This document shows, one piece after another, positions 34,534 to 46,802 of a stretch of DNA of 64,000 nt. The translations under genes were made by a program, and so were the position numbers. How positions within the stretch are numbered: the first letter of the stretch is position 1; each line of letters starts with the position of its first letter. The notes under the pieces were generated by a model. It was given only the letters and a program-made list of their open reading frames with translations, was not told where the DNA came from and ran no database searches. Source of the stretch: Thalassia testudinum (Eukaryota > Streptophyta > Magnoliopsida > Alismatales > Hydrocharitaceae); NCBI GenBank assembly GCA_037157565.1, contig JAZHRO010000073.1:14018501-14082500 (forward strand). The letters run 5' to 3'.

Positions 34534-36746
34534 TGGTGTACCTAGATCTTTCTACTTCGGTGGTAGGTTTGACAGTATAGCACAACTCGCATGAGGCGAC
34601 AGAACCACTGGATTCTTGGTTTTCTTTGATTGTCGCCTGGGTGTTATGTAGTCTTTGAAAAATCGGTCGACAGTAGGTATGTGGTCGATAGCCTCGAGCA
34701 GGGGTACCTTGATTTCTACATCCCTGAGCAAATTACGTAGGTTATCAAAGGCCTGCGTATCTTTCTTTTTGCCTTTTGGCTCCCTCAGTAGAGCCTCGTG
34801 GAATAGGACTGATTCTGGCACCAATTTGGGTGTATCGTACTCTTGCGAATGCGATGCACATCCCGAATGAGAAGGCGATGAAGAAGACGGGACAGGATTA
34901 GGTCGAGGCGGATCGACGGTCTGCTTACCGCTCCTCGTAGTGATAGCATTGGACAATGTGGGTCCAGTGGGATCATACGGCGAAGGAGGGTTTGCAATAG
35001 GGACATGAGTGCGGTGCTGCAGTGGGATTAGCCTGAAATCCCGGTGGAATGCTCGGAGCTTGCAGAATCTGATTAACCTACCGCTAAGAGGGTCGTACCT
35101 ATGGTTGGGTTGGAAGAGTGCCCTGAGATCGAGTCGCCATCCGTAGTTGGCTGATTTCAGCATTCTGCTACGCCAATTGGTGCTAAAGAGAGGTCATGTT
35201 CTCTTCATGGCGCTTTGACATTTCCGTCATCATCCGCATCAATTTATCAAGAGGACTTGATGCGTGTTCGATTTGCAGTACGCAAGGGCCTGATGGCGGA
35301 TTCGCCACAGGATTAGACTGGGCCCATGAGATGATGGGTGTGGATGGTCACATTGGTCCACCCGTGGGGTTTTGGCGCTACGGGTTGTTGGACCATGTGA
35401 AATTCGGATGATTTCGCCACCCTGGGTTATAAGTGGTAGAGAACGGGTTGTTCCCCGGGGTGCAAGCATCTTCTATGCCAGAAGACGTGTCCGCATGTAA
35501 ATATGCATCCGAGCACACGGAGGCTTGGTCCTCCGTGTAGAAATACTAGCTCGCAGAAGCCAAATCCACATGACTTACCGAGTTGCTCAACGTGACACTC
35601 GGTAAGGAAGGTCTTACGGGGTTTCTCGGGATAAGCCTGGTGTTGGAAGAATTGGAATTGTGATGAAGTGGTGAGGTGGGGGTGTTTGCCATAGAATGGG
35701 CATGGTTGGCCAGAAGCTCGTCCAGCTTCTTGTGCACGACGGAGACTTCATCCAATTTCTATGCGATAAGGCTAAGATCTGTGGATGAATGGGAGGGTCC
35801 TGTGTCAACTTTCGTGGACATTTCGGGGCAGGCTGGTACGATTAAAGGCCACAATGGAGGCATTGTTCATCGAGTTTTCACTCATATTTTCAAATAATTC
35901 GAATGTTCCATTCTCATCTTTAATCATAAAATTCCCTTCGCAGGAAGCATCTGCAATCTGCTTCAAAGTCTCATTTAGCCCATAGTAGAAAATTTGGGTT
36001 ATATGCCACTTAGGCAGATCGTGGTGTGGACACTTCCTGAGGAGGTCATTATATCTCTCCCATGCCTCATGAAATTGTTCGCCGTTTTGTTGCATAAAGG
36101 AAGTGATAGCACGGCGAAGCGCATTGGTTCGCCTGATTGGGAAGAACTTCTTGAGAAATGCTGTTCGCATCTCTTCCCAAGAGTGGATGGTTCTCCCAAG
36201 GGTGTGTAACCACTGCAACTCTTTATCCCGCAATGAAAATGGGAACATTTTCATGAGGACTATAGGTAACTCGATATTTCTTAGTTTAACAGTTTCAGCC
36301 AATTGGGTTAGGTCTTCCAAGTGGAGAAAAGGATCTTCGCTTGCAAGACCATGGAAGTGAAAATTTATTAGGCCAATTATGTTAGGCTTCAATTCAAAGT
36401 CGTCCCCGCCCATGGGGACCCGAATTTGTCCTAGGGTCTCTATAGCAGCGGGATTTTGATAAGAGCTAAGAGACCTGGGCTCCTCCCGTTCGGGAGGGTT
36501 CTGCATTTCCTCCAATGTTTCCCTTATGGCTTCTATTTACTCATTATACATTTCCATTTGGGCTTGGAGGTGGGTTATGGGATCTAAGGCTCCACCACTT
36601 GGTGGGTTTTGAGGGTGGTTTCCTCCCTTGGGATTTAGGGGTGGGCGTGCAGTGATGTTTGTGGAGGAGGAGGACGATGCGGCTTCTTTTCTAAATTTAT
36701 CAGGCAATTCACATAGTTCAGGGTTTTGTGACCTCCTCCCAAACAT
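34534..36746 (-). pseudogene. gag: gag of element E (broken)
   Basis: ATG at 36746 (MFGRRSQNPELCELPDKF). A stop at 36537-36539 precedes the 236-codon frame 36515-35805 with the gag core: FELKPNIIGLINFHFHGLASEDP, LKKFFPIRRTNALRRA, FHEAWERYNDLLRKCPHH. The C-terminal region continues in other frames (35755-35546, 35163-34552) with a P/S-rich stretch and 'FKDYITPRRQSKKTKNPVVL'. No CCHC knuckle is seen. It is close to C's gag. Confidence 0.87.
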
Positions 36747-38116
36747 GCACTACCGCAGGAAGAATTGGGGAGATACGAAGGGAAAAGAGATGTGAGAAAT
36801 GACGCCGCAAAGGTACACTTGATGACAAATCAATATAATCAAATTCCTGACCTCTACAGTGTGCCCTTAGACCTAAAGATCTAAGTTACCTACTATCACG
36901 AACTACGGAACCGAATCAGCACCGTGGAACCACCAGGCCAGATTGAAAGGCCGTTTGCCCCAATCTTAGACACCCAATAGCACGCGGGAACCCTCACCAG
37001 CACATAGGCGCTACACGCAGGTAGTTAGACCTCCAATCCTCAATAAGGGTAAAATTCTACCAATTTTAGTTAGAGGCTTAGGATCAAGTGCTTCTGGAAC
37101 CTGAAGGGTGTTATTTATGGGTAATGCCCAAGTGATTGATTTTTCAAAGTGTGTAAACCAAGCATGCAACGGGGAAATCTCCCCGAATTGAAGTTTTAAT
37201 TGGTGAATGGTTTTTAGAATTCAGCCTTAAGTAGTATGTATTTTAGGATTTCTCTGAATTACCAATTCAACCAATCTCCGGGTTTTGAGAGGATACAAGT
37301 TTCCTTCTAAGCCCAACAAACCCATCTTCAATGTCAATTGGTTAATGCATGCTAAAGTGCAATGGGCTTCCCTAGATGGAGATTTCTATGTGTGGATGCA
37401 TGAATCAGTTTTAGATTAGTGTGAAAGGGAGCCAAAGCACTTCATTTCAAGTGCTCCCAATCACCAGAAAAATGTCCATACACAAGGCTCAACCAAAAGA
37501 TAAAGAAAATCAATTTGTTGGGGTTGAAATATTTGGGATCGAATCTTAGGCACGTGAAAAGTCATGGTGGGGTTGGAATCAACTCAATTCCAAGTCTCCC
37601 CACCAAAAATGTGATCCCGAATTTGCAGATAAGTGAGCCAAAGAGGGGTGCAATCAATCTTTTTTTGTTTGCCTCAAAATATACTTCACATTGCGAAAAA
37701 TTCAAGAATCAAGATTCTTGGATTTTCACTATGCGAAGTAAGGCGGGAAATCCCGGGGCGGTGGGAGTAAGGGCAAACAATCAAACAAGTGAATTTTAAT
37801 CCACTTGCCGCAAGAGATCCCAAGAAGTTTTTCTAGTTTTTATTTTTTTATTTTTTATTAAGGTTACAAGTTAACCTAGGTTGCTAAGAAAGAAAGAACT
37901 ACTTGTTCGGCAACGTGTGCGGAGCTCCAGTGTGGTGTCGGCATCTTCACGCTCTCGTTCCCACCTCGGATCTGCCCATGTTTCCGACTTTGTCTGCCTG
38001 CCTTCTCCTTGCAACAGGTTCACCTGCATAGCAACAAACAAAAACACCCATGAAGAGAAGGGTGTGAGAAGAGAAAAATTACAGGAATGGAGTAAAAACT
38101 TACTTGAAGGCGCACT
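36747..38116 (-). other. Leader of element E
   Basis: Non-coding and colinear with C's leader. It includes a candidate 80-nt intron (38103-38024 on the minus strand, GTAAGT…TATGCAG). Confidence 0.55.
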
Positions 38117-38134
38117 TCCCCGGCAACGGCGCCA
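38117..38134 (-). other. Primer binding site of element E (perfect tRNA-Asp)
   Basis: Minus strand TGGCGCCGTTGCCGGGGA, one base after the LTR. It is an 18-base match to the known plant tRNA-Asp 3' end. Confidence 0.88.
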
Positions 38135-38589
38135 TTGAAAGGGATGGTGGTCGGACCCGGTTTGGTTGTGTTAATATGGTGATCTTATCGTTGAAGTGAG
38201 TATAGTGGTTAACCTAAATCGAGCCTAACCATCTCTCTAGAAAATATTTTTTACCAAGCCTATTTGATTTAATCTTGGTCACTTTTAGGCCCAGGGTCGA
38301 ACTCAGGGAAGTGGGGTTAGAAGTCAAGTTTCTACGCCTTTCTTACAACGAATCTCTTACGTTCGTTTATTGTGTTTTTGGTGTTTTTCTATTTAGATTT
38401 TTTTTCTGATAATTCTTGTCCATTAGGCACACCCTCAAAATTAGGTTCTTGGCTTTGAGCCAAATCAGGGTTCCAAAAGGGGTCTTACTATTCGCAAGAC
38501 GGAGTACCTACAAGTCAAGGATTATCTTTTCTCTTTTATATATTTTTTTATCATTTTATTGGCAGGAAAGAGAAGCAGAAGTAAAGTAA

Positions 38590-39380
38590 ATATAGTATAT
38601 ATATATGTATATATTATATATGTATAAAGGGGTGGGGGTGGAGGTAGAGAAGGCGTGTAGTACGGTGTCGAGTCGGTCGTCGTCTAGAAAGACGCAACCA
38701 ACAGGACGAGGTGCTGCGTGGAGTGTAAGGTGGATGGTGGAAGATGTGTGTGACCACGCTTTTTATACGCATGTATCAGGGAATATCAGCAACTGGTGCA
38801 GATATTCCCACGATACAACGTATGGTAAGTAATGTGAATATATATATATATATGTATATATGTAAATATATCTATATGTATATATGGTTATAAATATATA
38901 GGTATATATGTACTTATATATGTATATATATATATAGGTATGTAATTATATGTATAGATAGATATATGTATATATATATATAGGTATGTAATTATATGTA
39001 TAGATAGATATATGTATATATATATATATATATATATGTATATGTATGTATATAATACTATATAGATGTATATATATATATGTGTATGTCTATAGTAATA
39101 TATGTATATATAGATATATGTAGATAGATATATAAATATATATGTATATATAGTTATAGATATATATGTATAAATATACGTATATTTATGTATATATTGA
39201 TATATATATTCATATAAGTATATAGATATATATATATGTATGTATGTATATAGACTAATACATAGTTATATAAGTACTAATATATGTATAGATATATGTA
39301 TATATATATATGTATATAAATATCTATAGATATAAATATGTAGATGTATATATAAATATAAGTATATAATAATGTATAGG
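38590..39380 (-). repeat. TA/TGTA microsatellite in E 5' LTR
   Basis: About 790 bases, with a local duplication of a 'taggtatgtaattatatg' block near 38936-39000. Confidence 0.9.
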
Positions 39381-39778
39381 TGAGAGTGTGCGTGTGCGAG
39401 AGTGTGAATGTGTGTATGTGTATCTGCAGAGAGAGAGGGAGAGAGTGCTGTGTGAGAGAGAGAGAGAGAACTCCTGCTGTGAAGAAGGCTGGAGAGTTTA
39501 AGCCGTTTGCAGCATCAGGGCCGACGTCTGGTGTCCACGCGTGCACGCGCAGGTGCATATGCGCACAGAGAGGTGCATATGCACACAGCGTGGGGAGAGA
39601 GGCCGCAGCGCACCACGCTGCTCCAAGGGCTGGAGCAGGCGAAGGGAGATGCGGATACAGATGATGAGGCAGGCGGATACGCGGGCGGGTGCTGGCGCTG
39701 GTAGACGCACGGGCGGGCGTTGGAGCAGGACGCGGGGTGGGACGCGCGTGAAGGCTGTGGCCTGTAGCGGCACGCCGG

Positions 39779-39861
39779 GTGACCGGATAAGTGAGAAACT
39801 TACCGGTCACCACACTGTAGCCACAGTGTTCCGCTGAAACGCATGAACAGTGGCTACAGTG
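39779..39861 (-). other. Two hairpins in E 5' LTR
   Basis: GTGACCGG…CCGGTCAC (39779-39810) and CACTGTAGCCA…TGGCTACAGTG (39813-39861), as in the 3' LTR. Confidence 0.75.
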
Positions 39862-40751
39862 CTGGGGCAAGCCACGTGACCGGGTGTGCTCGGTGCTATG
39901 AGTGAGGGAGGTTTGCGGCTGGCGCGCGCGAGCTGGCATGCGCGTGGGAGGGTTGTGCCAGCTGGTTGCGGGAGCGGAGATGCGAGCGTACACGAAGAAG
40001 CGGAAGGCGCTAGCAGCCTGCAGGCGCACGCGGTGGCCAGCATGCGGGCGCGCGGTGGCCTACGCTGCTGCCGCCGCCTTGTTGTTGCTGCTGCTGCATG
40101 TGGAGATTTGAGCTTCAAAGCTTGAAGCTCCTGCTCCAATGGCTGAAATGGCTTGAAATGTTGAAACAGACAATACCACCACGCCCACCGGCGCTCTGAT
40201 GAGCTGGGCGGTGGTGGACTCACAGTGGTGGTTGCGCCCACTGTGAGGTGCTCCTGCACGCAGAGTGTCTCCTCAGAGGAGGAGGGCCTGCTTATGGAGG
40301 GAGAGGGGAGGAGACGGCCTGGAAGGAGAAGGTGTTGTGTCTATGTGGTGGACCAGGATCTCTTTACAAAAAAGGAGTCGTGCTCTTTTTAAAGAAGAAA
40401 GCATGCACAGCCATGCCCTGGCTATGCATGGCTTGCATGCGGTTGCAGGGAGTGGCTGCAGAGCATGGCTGAGCAGGACATGGTGCGAAGAAGAAGAAGC
40501 CATTCCTTGTAGTCACGGGAAGAATTCAAAGTCAAATAAAATTAAAAATAAAAAGATGGTGAATTTTGCAAAGCAGCACTTGAGGAAAATGTGAATTGCG
40601 AGGCCATTTTATTCACTCTCCTCCCCTCTCAATTAAATGCATGCATGCATGTATTTTCCCAAATGCGACTATGGAAACCTAATATGCACTGGTAATGCTA
40701 GGAAATAGCACAAGATGGCACAATTACAGGTGTATTTTTGCAGTGCAATCA

Positions 40752-40756
40752 GGGGC
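40752..40756 (+). repeat. Element E target-site duplication, right copy
   Basis: GGGGC, matching 26708-26712. Confidence 0.85.
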
Positions 40757-41100
40757 TTAACAAACCAATATTTCCTGTAATGGAGTATCGGGTATGGATT
40801 GATGATTTCTTTAGTCAGTCCATTGCCCTGGGGATTTATTTCTGCACCATTCCTTCCCCATTCCTTTTGGAGGATCCTTGGCATCCTCCCCCTACCCCTT
40901 TGGAGGTTGTTATGCCAGTTTATCCTTTAGAACCTCTTCTGGTGACTTGGGAGGATTTTATTCCCATCCTGGTTGGGCAAACATTTGCTATCGGGATTCA
41001 TCATCAGCTCGCCAACATCCTAGGTTACCTATTTTCTAGGTCGGCATTACTTTGCTCATTTTTAGGGTCTATTTCTGTGATCCTTGAACCTGATTTGTAG
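40757..41100 (+). pseudogene. Acidic frame of element B, part 2 (C terminus)
   Basis: Continues B's frame after the E insertion, to a TAG at 41098-41100. Unlike part 1 it is hydrophobic and proline-rich: FFSQSIALGIYFCTIPSPF, PPPTPLEVVMPVYPLEPLL, then a C-terminal hydrophobic run LANILGYLFSRSALLCSFLG that could be membrane-associated. Together with part 1 it would make a product of about 630 codons. No family is recognised. Confidence 0.55.
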
Positions 41101-41192
41101 GTTCTTTGGCTACTTGGCTGCTAACAAAAGAATGGCAGCCCATCTCTAACCCAGGTAATATCCTTCTATGCAATGAGGACATTGCATATTTT

Positions 41193-41206
41193 AGGCATGG
41201 GGGGGT
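41193..41206 (+). other. Internal polypurine tract (PPT1), element B
   Basis: aggcatgggggggt preceded by 'caatgaggacattgca', as in D. It lies about 1.19 kb from the 3' LTR. Confidence 0.65.
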
Positions 41207-42352
41207 GTACTTGGGGATATACATACATAGTGCATTCATGCATTTAGTTAAAGCATTCTGTATTGCATACATTTGCATTAAAAAAAAAAAAAATAATTGA
41301 AAAAAAAGAGTTTTGAGCTTAATTGGCTAGGCCCTGCATTCTTAAGCAAATCAAAACTCTAGGTGAGACAAAGTTGGTTTTGGGGTCGAACTTTAGAAGC
41401 TAAATGAGCTACTAGCTTTAGACCTTTAGGGTCCTTTGTGGACTTAAAAACTTAAGTAGGAGTTAAGTTGCAGACCATTCCTCAAGAGGTTGAGGAATGA
41501 AAGCTAGGGTTTGAGTTAAAGGGTGGGGTAGTACCTGGAGTCTTGTTCTACCTTTTATTTTATGGGTTCTTGTAACCCAAGCATCCAAATTTTACACACT
41601 TGGTCTGGTGTAAGTAAGTAATCAACTTAATTCCTCTCTTAAAACAGATTTGGTTCCCTTAGTTTTGACTTAGGAGAGGCTTGAAAACACAATTTGATTG
41701 GAAGAGTTCCCGCCGCATGAGAGGTGGAGTATATGCTCACCTTGAGGATACGATGATAACATATTACCTCCTTGGCTCTTGTCTCTTAGGAAATCCATCC
41801 TACTGGGGCCATGTAAGAGCATTGTGCGGTTCAGGTACCATGGGTGGCCTTATCTTGAAGTGTCGATTGCCATAGGCTTGAATTCACTTATGAAATCCAT
41901 GGGCGATACTATCTCGAAGTGTCGATTGCCAGGAGTTCTTGGGGTCTCTATGAGCAGTGCTATCTTAAAGCATCGAAAGCCAGGCACCCTTCGAGGTATG
42001 GCGATGGGGACTATGAATCCGACACAGACCATGTTGATAGCTGATCTGAGGTTAGACTTAGAAGAATAAAAAAAAATATATATATATTATTAAAAAAAAA
42101 GAAACCTTTTTCCTTTAACTCAAATAACTCAGACCAATGCACATGCACGGATGCTTTAATCTTAGGGATTAATAAACCTTAGGATAGAGTAAGAAATCAG
42201 AGAAACTTATGCCTGCAACTCGTCTTTAGCCAACCTAGTTTGTAACTTAACAACTACTTGGGAACCTTAGGTCTAAAGTTTGAACTTAATATGTTTCTAA
42301 AGGAAGACCGATTGGGTTGGCTAATTTACTTGGAGTGCTAGGTTTTGCTTGA
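41207..42352 (+). other. 3' module of element B
   Basis: Non-coding. Three spaced copies of the 'ccatggg…atctcgaagtgtcgattgcc' repeat at about 41836-41985, followed by 'gatggggact…acagaccatgttga'. The arrangement matches A and D although B's LTR is unrelated over most of its length. Confidence 0.6.
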
Positions 42353-42391
42353 TTTTGCTAGGGACTAGCAAAAACTAGGCATGGGGGTATT
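42353..42391 (+). other. Hairpin plus PPT2, element B
   Basis: Perfect arms TTTTGCTAG / CTAGCAAAA (42353-42373), then aggcatgggggtatt before the LTR start. Confidence 0.8.
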
Positions 42392-43880
42392 TGATTAACC
42401 CATATTTGTGGGCTATTTAAGTATTTAAGTGCCTAGATATTAAGTTAATTCTAACATTTATTTAGCATAAATTAGGATGTAAATAGATTAATTCATATTT
42501 CTGATTTAATTACATAATTCATGCATTGCATTCATATTTAAATGCATTTAGAATTAACTTAGAATTTCATTCATTTAATTAGTTAACAAATTAGGTGCAT
42601 TGTATGCATTATTTTAAGTTAACATAAAAGTTGAGCGTTTGTATATAAATAACCATAATATTTTATTTTATTCTTCTTCTATGAGCAACGGCTGCATTTC
42701 TTCCTCCAGCTGCTGCAGTGAAGAGCCCAGTCAAGGAGTAGCTTCAAAAGTGGATCTGGTCTCCTTGACGGGGATAAGGAAGAGAGGGAGGCTACCATGC
42801 ACCGGGAGACACCACCCCACTCCACCACCGTGTACTCCATTCCACCACTGTGGTCTCCAAGGCTGAGCTCCACCACACCGTGGGCCGGCGAGGTGATAGC
42901 TCACCACGCAAAGCCGGTGGACTCATGCCAACACCGTGAGCGTGTGTCCCTGATGGCCATGCTTCCATCACCGTGCCTCACCAGAATCAACATCACCACC
43001 TTCACCGCCATCACCAGCAACCACCACCGTAGCCGCCGCAACTCCATGCCCTGCATCTTCATCTCCTCCGTCAGTTAAGACGTCAGCGAAGTTTCCCGGA
43101 CGTTTGAAGCTTGGCCCCATATCTTCTTTCTTCTTCTTCCTCTATTTCCCTTCACCTTAAAACTAAACCCAACAACACACCATCCCACACGCATCAGCAG
43201 CGCTCCGCCAACTCCATACCATGCATCACCGTGCATGCGCAAGCGGTGCCCAGCTGCTGTCTTCGCGTGCCTCTTGGCCAAATCCAGCAGCAACCCCCGC
43301 ATCCTCCTCCCAGTAACTATGCGTCCATCATGTGAAGCCCTTCAGTAGCCACCAGAGCCCACCTCCACCGTACCTTCGTTCGGCCACCTCGAGGCGCCTC
43401 GCACTTCGCCGCGACCACCATCACGAAGCCCTCGATCTAGAGATCCTCTGAGCTTCACACCTCCAGCCATTCCCTCCTCCTCGTGCATAGACAAGGGGAA
43501 GAATTTACCTTGTTTTGCTACATTAAAGCCCCTATTAATAATTACATTTTGTGCCATTTTCAACTTTTATTATTATTTTATTAAGCTGCATTGCAAAATA
43601 TATCCTTTAGTTGTGCAAAATTGCTATTTTAGCATTTACACTTATTGTTTACCTAATCTGAAAGTTATTTTGAGTCGGTTTCTTGACTAAATTAATAGTG
43701 AACATCGGTTTTTGACCCTTGTGGGATTAAATAGGCATTTTCCTCCCTATGGACATGATCCGCTCCTAATTGAGTGGTTATATTAATTATTGAATAGTCG
43801 ATTTTTCCACCACATAGAACTACAAACGACACATCATTTTATGTGACAAACGACTTTAAAAGCGAAGAATCGACTCGTCA
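42392..43880 (+). repeat. Element B 3' LTR
   Basis: 1,489 bp, uninterrupted. It starts TGATTAACCC and ends CGACTCGTCA. TATATAAATA at 42642-42651 is the likely promoter. Confidence 0.92.
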
Positions 43881-43885
43881 GCAGC
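43881..43885 (+). repeat. Element B target-site duplication, right copy
   Basis: gcagc, paired with gcaga at 8971-8975. Confidence 0.65.
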
Positions 43886-46023
43886 CACTGACGAAAAATT
43901 ACCCTCCCACTTGTATGTGTCATATTCATCAGGTGTGGGTTTGAAGGCAATAAGTTCTTGCATGAGGCGCTCGTTTTCTGCTCGTGTTCTTATTTCATGG
44001 TTATTCCACATAGCGTTGTTCAATGACCACTTTTCAGAATCCACGTCCCAATAATCAGAAAGCAGAGCATTCTTATTAGAAGTAGCTGCGAAAGCAAGTG
44101 GGTACCTATCTTTGATCACTCCCCCAGGCAACCAATTCTTCAACCAGAATTTGAAGCTTTTCCCATCACCTAAAATAGATTTGAACAAAATCCAATTATC
44201 CACCAAGGCACGCATCACAGAAGACCAAAAAGGAGAGGGTTTGCGGGGATTTAGGTGGTTCTTCTCATCATTAGCAGCCTTATAGCTATCCTGAACAATC
44301 TCTGTCCACATTTTTTTTCCCTTTGCAGCAGTCGAACAACCCACTTCAATAACAAAGCATCATTAAATTCTTTGAGGGATCTAATACCCATGCCGCCAAT
44401 CTTCTTTGGCCTACAGATCGAATCCCATTTTATTGGTTGGAGGAAAGCCCTTTGGTGAGAGGCCCCTTTCCAGAAGAATCTTTTGCGCATCACATCAAGT
44501 TTTTTCCAAATAGATTTTGGGGCTCTGAGAATAGAAAAGAAAAAAATGGAATCGATGTAATGATCGAGTTCAGTAAAATATACCTCCCATCTTTAGAAAG
44601 GTAGTGACTACTCCAACCCTCTAATTTCATAGCCACCTTTTCATATAAGAAGGACCAGTCTGCTTTCCTTAATTTAGTGCACTTCAGAGGCAACCCCAGG
44701 TATTTGACAGGCAGTGTGACCACAGGCATGCCCAAGATGGTAAAAATGTCATTCTGGATCATTCCATTGATACCAAAATAGACCAAGGAGGATTTGTTTC
44801 CATTAAGTCTAAAGACCAGAAGTCTCGCCAAAAATCTTTACCATATAAAATAGCACTTGCACTTCCCTCCTCCCCCCTTCCACAAAAAAAATAGTGTCAT
44901 CTACATATTGGAGAATGGGAGCTAAGGCCCTGTTATTAGACATTGAATACCCCCTTATTAGTCCATCAACTACTAGTTTGCATGCATATCTTGCCAATGT
45001 ATCCACTGCAAGGTTAAAAATCAAAGGGGCAAGTGGGCACCCTTGCCTAACCCCACATTGGGGTTGGATCCATGTTTGGCATGGTTTCCCATTTATCAAT
45101 GGGGAAACGGAGGCAGTCGTGATACACCTCTTTACCCACTGTATAAACTGAGGTGGAAATTTTCTCCTTTTGAGGATTTCCCACAAGTACAGCTCGGAGA
45201 CTGAATCATAAGCTTCGTAGAAATCGACTTTCCATAGAAAGGCCTTGGTCTTTCGCTTGTGCCATAATGAAGGACTCCTGTAGCGACCTCCCAAGAAGAA
45301 AAGCAGACTGGACCAGCATTATCAAATCCTTTAGTACCTCCCTCATTCTGTTGGCTATAATCTTACTGATAATAAGATAAATAGAATTTGATAATGCAAT
45401 GGATCTATAATCAGAGAAATTCTCTGCACTTGATTTTTTTGTTAACAGGAACAAATAGGACTTATTCAGTCTCAAAAACCCAGAGTTACCCAATTCAAAT
45501 TCATAAATAACCTTCATTACATCCATTTTGACAACACTCCACATTTCTCTGTAGAAGAAGACCTGAATCCCATTCGAACCCGGAGCCCCCTCATTATTTA
45601 AGTCTTTAATTCCTTTCAATGTTTCTTGTTCAAAAATAGAAGCAACAAGCATGGCCCTCTGATCACAATTGACACTTGGGAAATCAGCCGATGCCATCCT
45701 TTAAGAGCCCCTTGGTGTAGCCTTGGCAAGTTCTTTGAAATACTTGTCGACTTCACTTCTAATTTCATTAGTAGAAGTAATAGTTCTCTCACCCACTTTA
45801 ATTGATGAGATAAGATTGAATCTTCTCTTAGCACTGGCCACGAGATGAAAAAACTTTGTGTTAGCGTCACCATCTTTGAGCCACAGTTGTCTAGATCTTT
45901 TATGCCAGTCCACTTCTTTTTTCAGATCTTCCACCCCAACTGCTGACTGCATCTGCTGTCTTTGCTGCTATTCCTGAGGACTCAAAGGCAGCCTGCACTC
46001 CTTCAAGTCTAATTCTTTGATCA

Positions 46024-46028
46024 CTGCC
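46024..46028 (+). repeat. Element D target-site duplication, left copy
   Basis: CTGCC, identical to 59817-59821. Confidence 0.88.
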
Positions 46029-46802
46029 TAATGAGAGCCTTATCATGAACCCTAACTAGCATAATTTAATCTAAATAAGTGTAAAGAAGCTCCAACAAAA
46101 CCTAAAGAAAAGCCTAACTTAGAGAAGTCTGAATTGAAGGATAAAAAAAGTCATGAGGCGTAAAACTGCAATTTTACCAAGGCAATACACAAATAGGGTA
46201 TCTAAGGGTCTAAACACAGGTCAAATAAGCTTAATAAGTAAGGAAGTGGGATGATCTGATCTGAAATGGGTTATAGTAACTTCTAGGAATTAAATGATAT
46301 TCTGTAACCCTAAAAAGAAACCCACTTTAATTCACAAGGTTCTAGGTAGAATAAAAACCAATTAAACCCTATAAAAATCATGGAAAAATACTCCTTAGGG
46401 TTTAGAACCTTCAATTTGTCCTTTGCATCCTATTTTGACCTGATTTGAGAACCATGCCCAAATTCTAACCTAATTTAGATTTTTATGCAAATTGACCATT
46501 CAAACGTGGCCAAACCTAAAATCAAATTACACCATTGAATTCCTTAGGTTCAAATTAGGTTGGTACAAAAATTTAGGTCTAAGTGAAGACCATCATGACT
46601 GACTTTACAAATTGGTCCTCTTGAATTACTTTTTGACACTTATCTTTTCAAAACCTTTCATTTGGCCCCCAATCTTTCCCTTCGTTCTTTGCAGATCAGT
46701 CCTCCCTGCCACCCTGCGCAAGCGCCATACCTCCTATGACCTTGCGCGGAGGATGGCGCCGCGCAAGGTAAGGCAGCTGCTCTCAGGAACGAGCGGGGGG
46801 TT

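Larger units (their letters stand above)
26713..40751 (-). mobile_element. Element E: complete Athila-like LTR retrotransposon, minus strand
   Basis: A 14.0 kb element. On the minus strand: 5' LTR 40751-38136, a perfect tRNA-Asp PBS, gag from 36746, pol to 30751, PPT1 at 30563-30551, PPT2 at 29460-29448, and 3' LTR 29447-26713. The GGGGC duplication and TG…CA ends are clear once the LTR is taken to end at 'ccctttca'. It is a relative of C in head-to-head orientation, with LTRs that share ends and hairpins but differ in the middle. Some long open frames survive (397, 250, 236 and 212 codons), so it is less decayed than C or D in places, but it is still broken. Confidence 0.92.
38136..40751 (-). 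repeat. Element E 5' LTR
   Basis: 2,616 bp, colinear with 26713-29447. It includes a TA/TG microsatellite (about 38590-39380) and both hairpins (39779-39861). Confidence 0.9.
8976..43880 (+). mobile_element. Element B: non-autonomous LTR retrotransposon split by C and E
   Basis: The 5' LTR is 8976-9221 plus 22577-23823 (about 1,493 bp in total) and the 3' LTR is 42392-43880 (1,489 bp). Both begin T(G)(A/G)TTA(A/G)CCC and end CGACTCGTCA. A degenerate tRNA-Asp PBS is at 23826, and the PPT lies before 42392. The internal region is 23824-26712 plus 40757-42391, about 4.5 kb. It encodes one acidic frame and no pol, so it fits a large non-autonomous derivative (LARD-like). C is inserted in the 5' LTR and E inside the acidic frame. 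B itself lies in the LINE. Confidence 0.85.
43881..46028 (-). pseudogene. LINE fragment 2: ORF2 reverse transcriptase (broken)
   Basis: Middle part of the L1-type LINE. Minus strand in order: SRQLWLKDGDANTKFFHLVAS (about 45900), GAPGSNGIQVFFYREMW (about 45560), ISKIIANRMREVL and QSAFLLGRSLQESF, VDFYEAYDSV with the first catalytic Asp (about 45220), QCGVRQGCPLAPLIFNLAVD (about 45040), and the YVDD catalytic box at about 44896-44907. The thumb/connection region follows (LPVKYLGLPL, WSSHYLSKDGRYILL), then sequence leading to the zinc domain, which is cut off at 43885 by element B. Single stops and frameshifts break it into five or six frames. The upstream end is cut by D at 46028. Confidence 0.9.
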
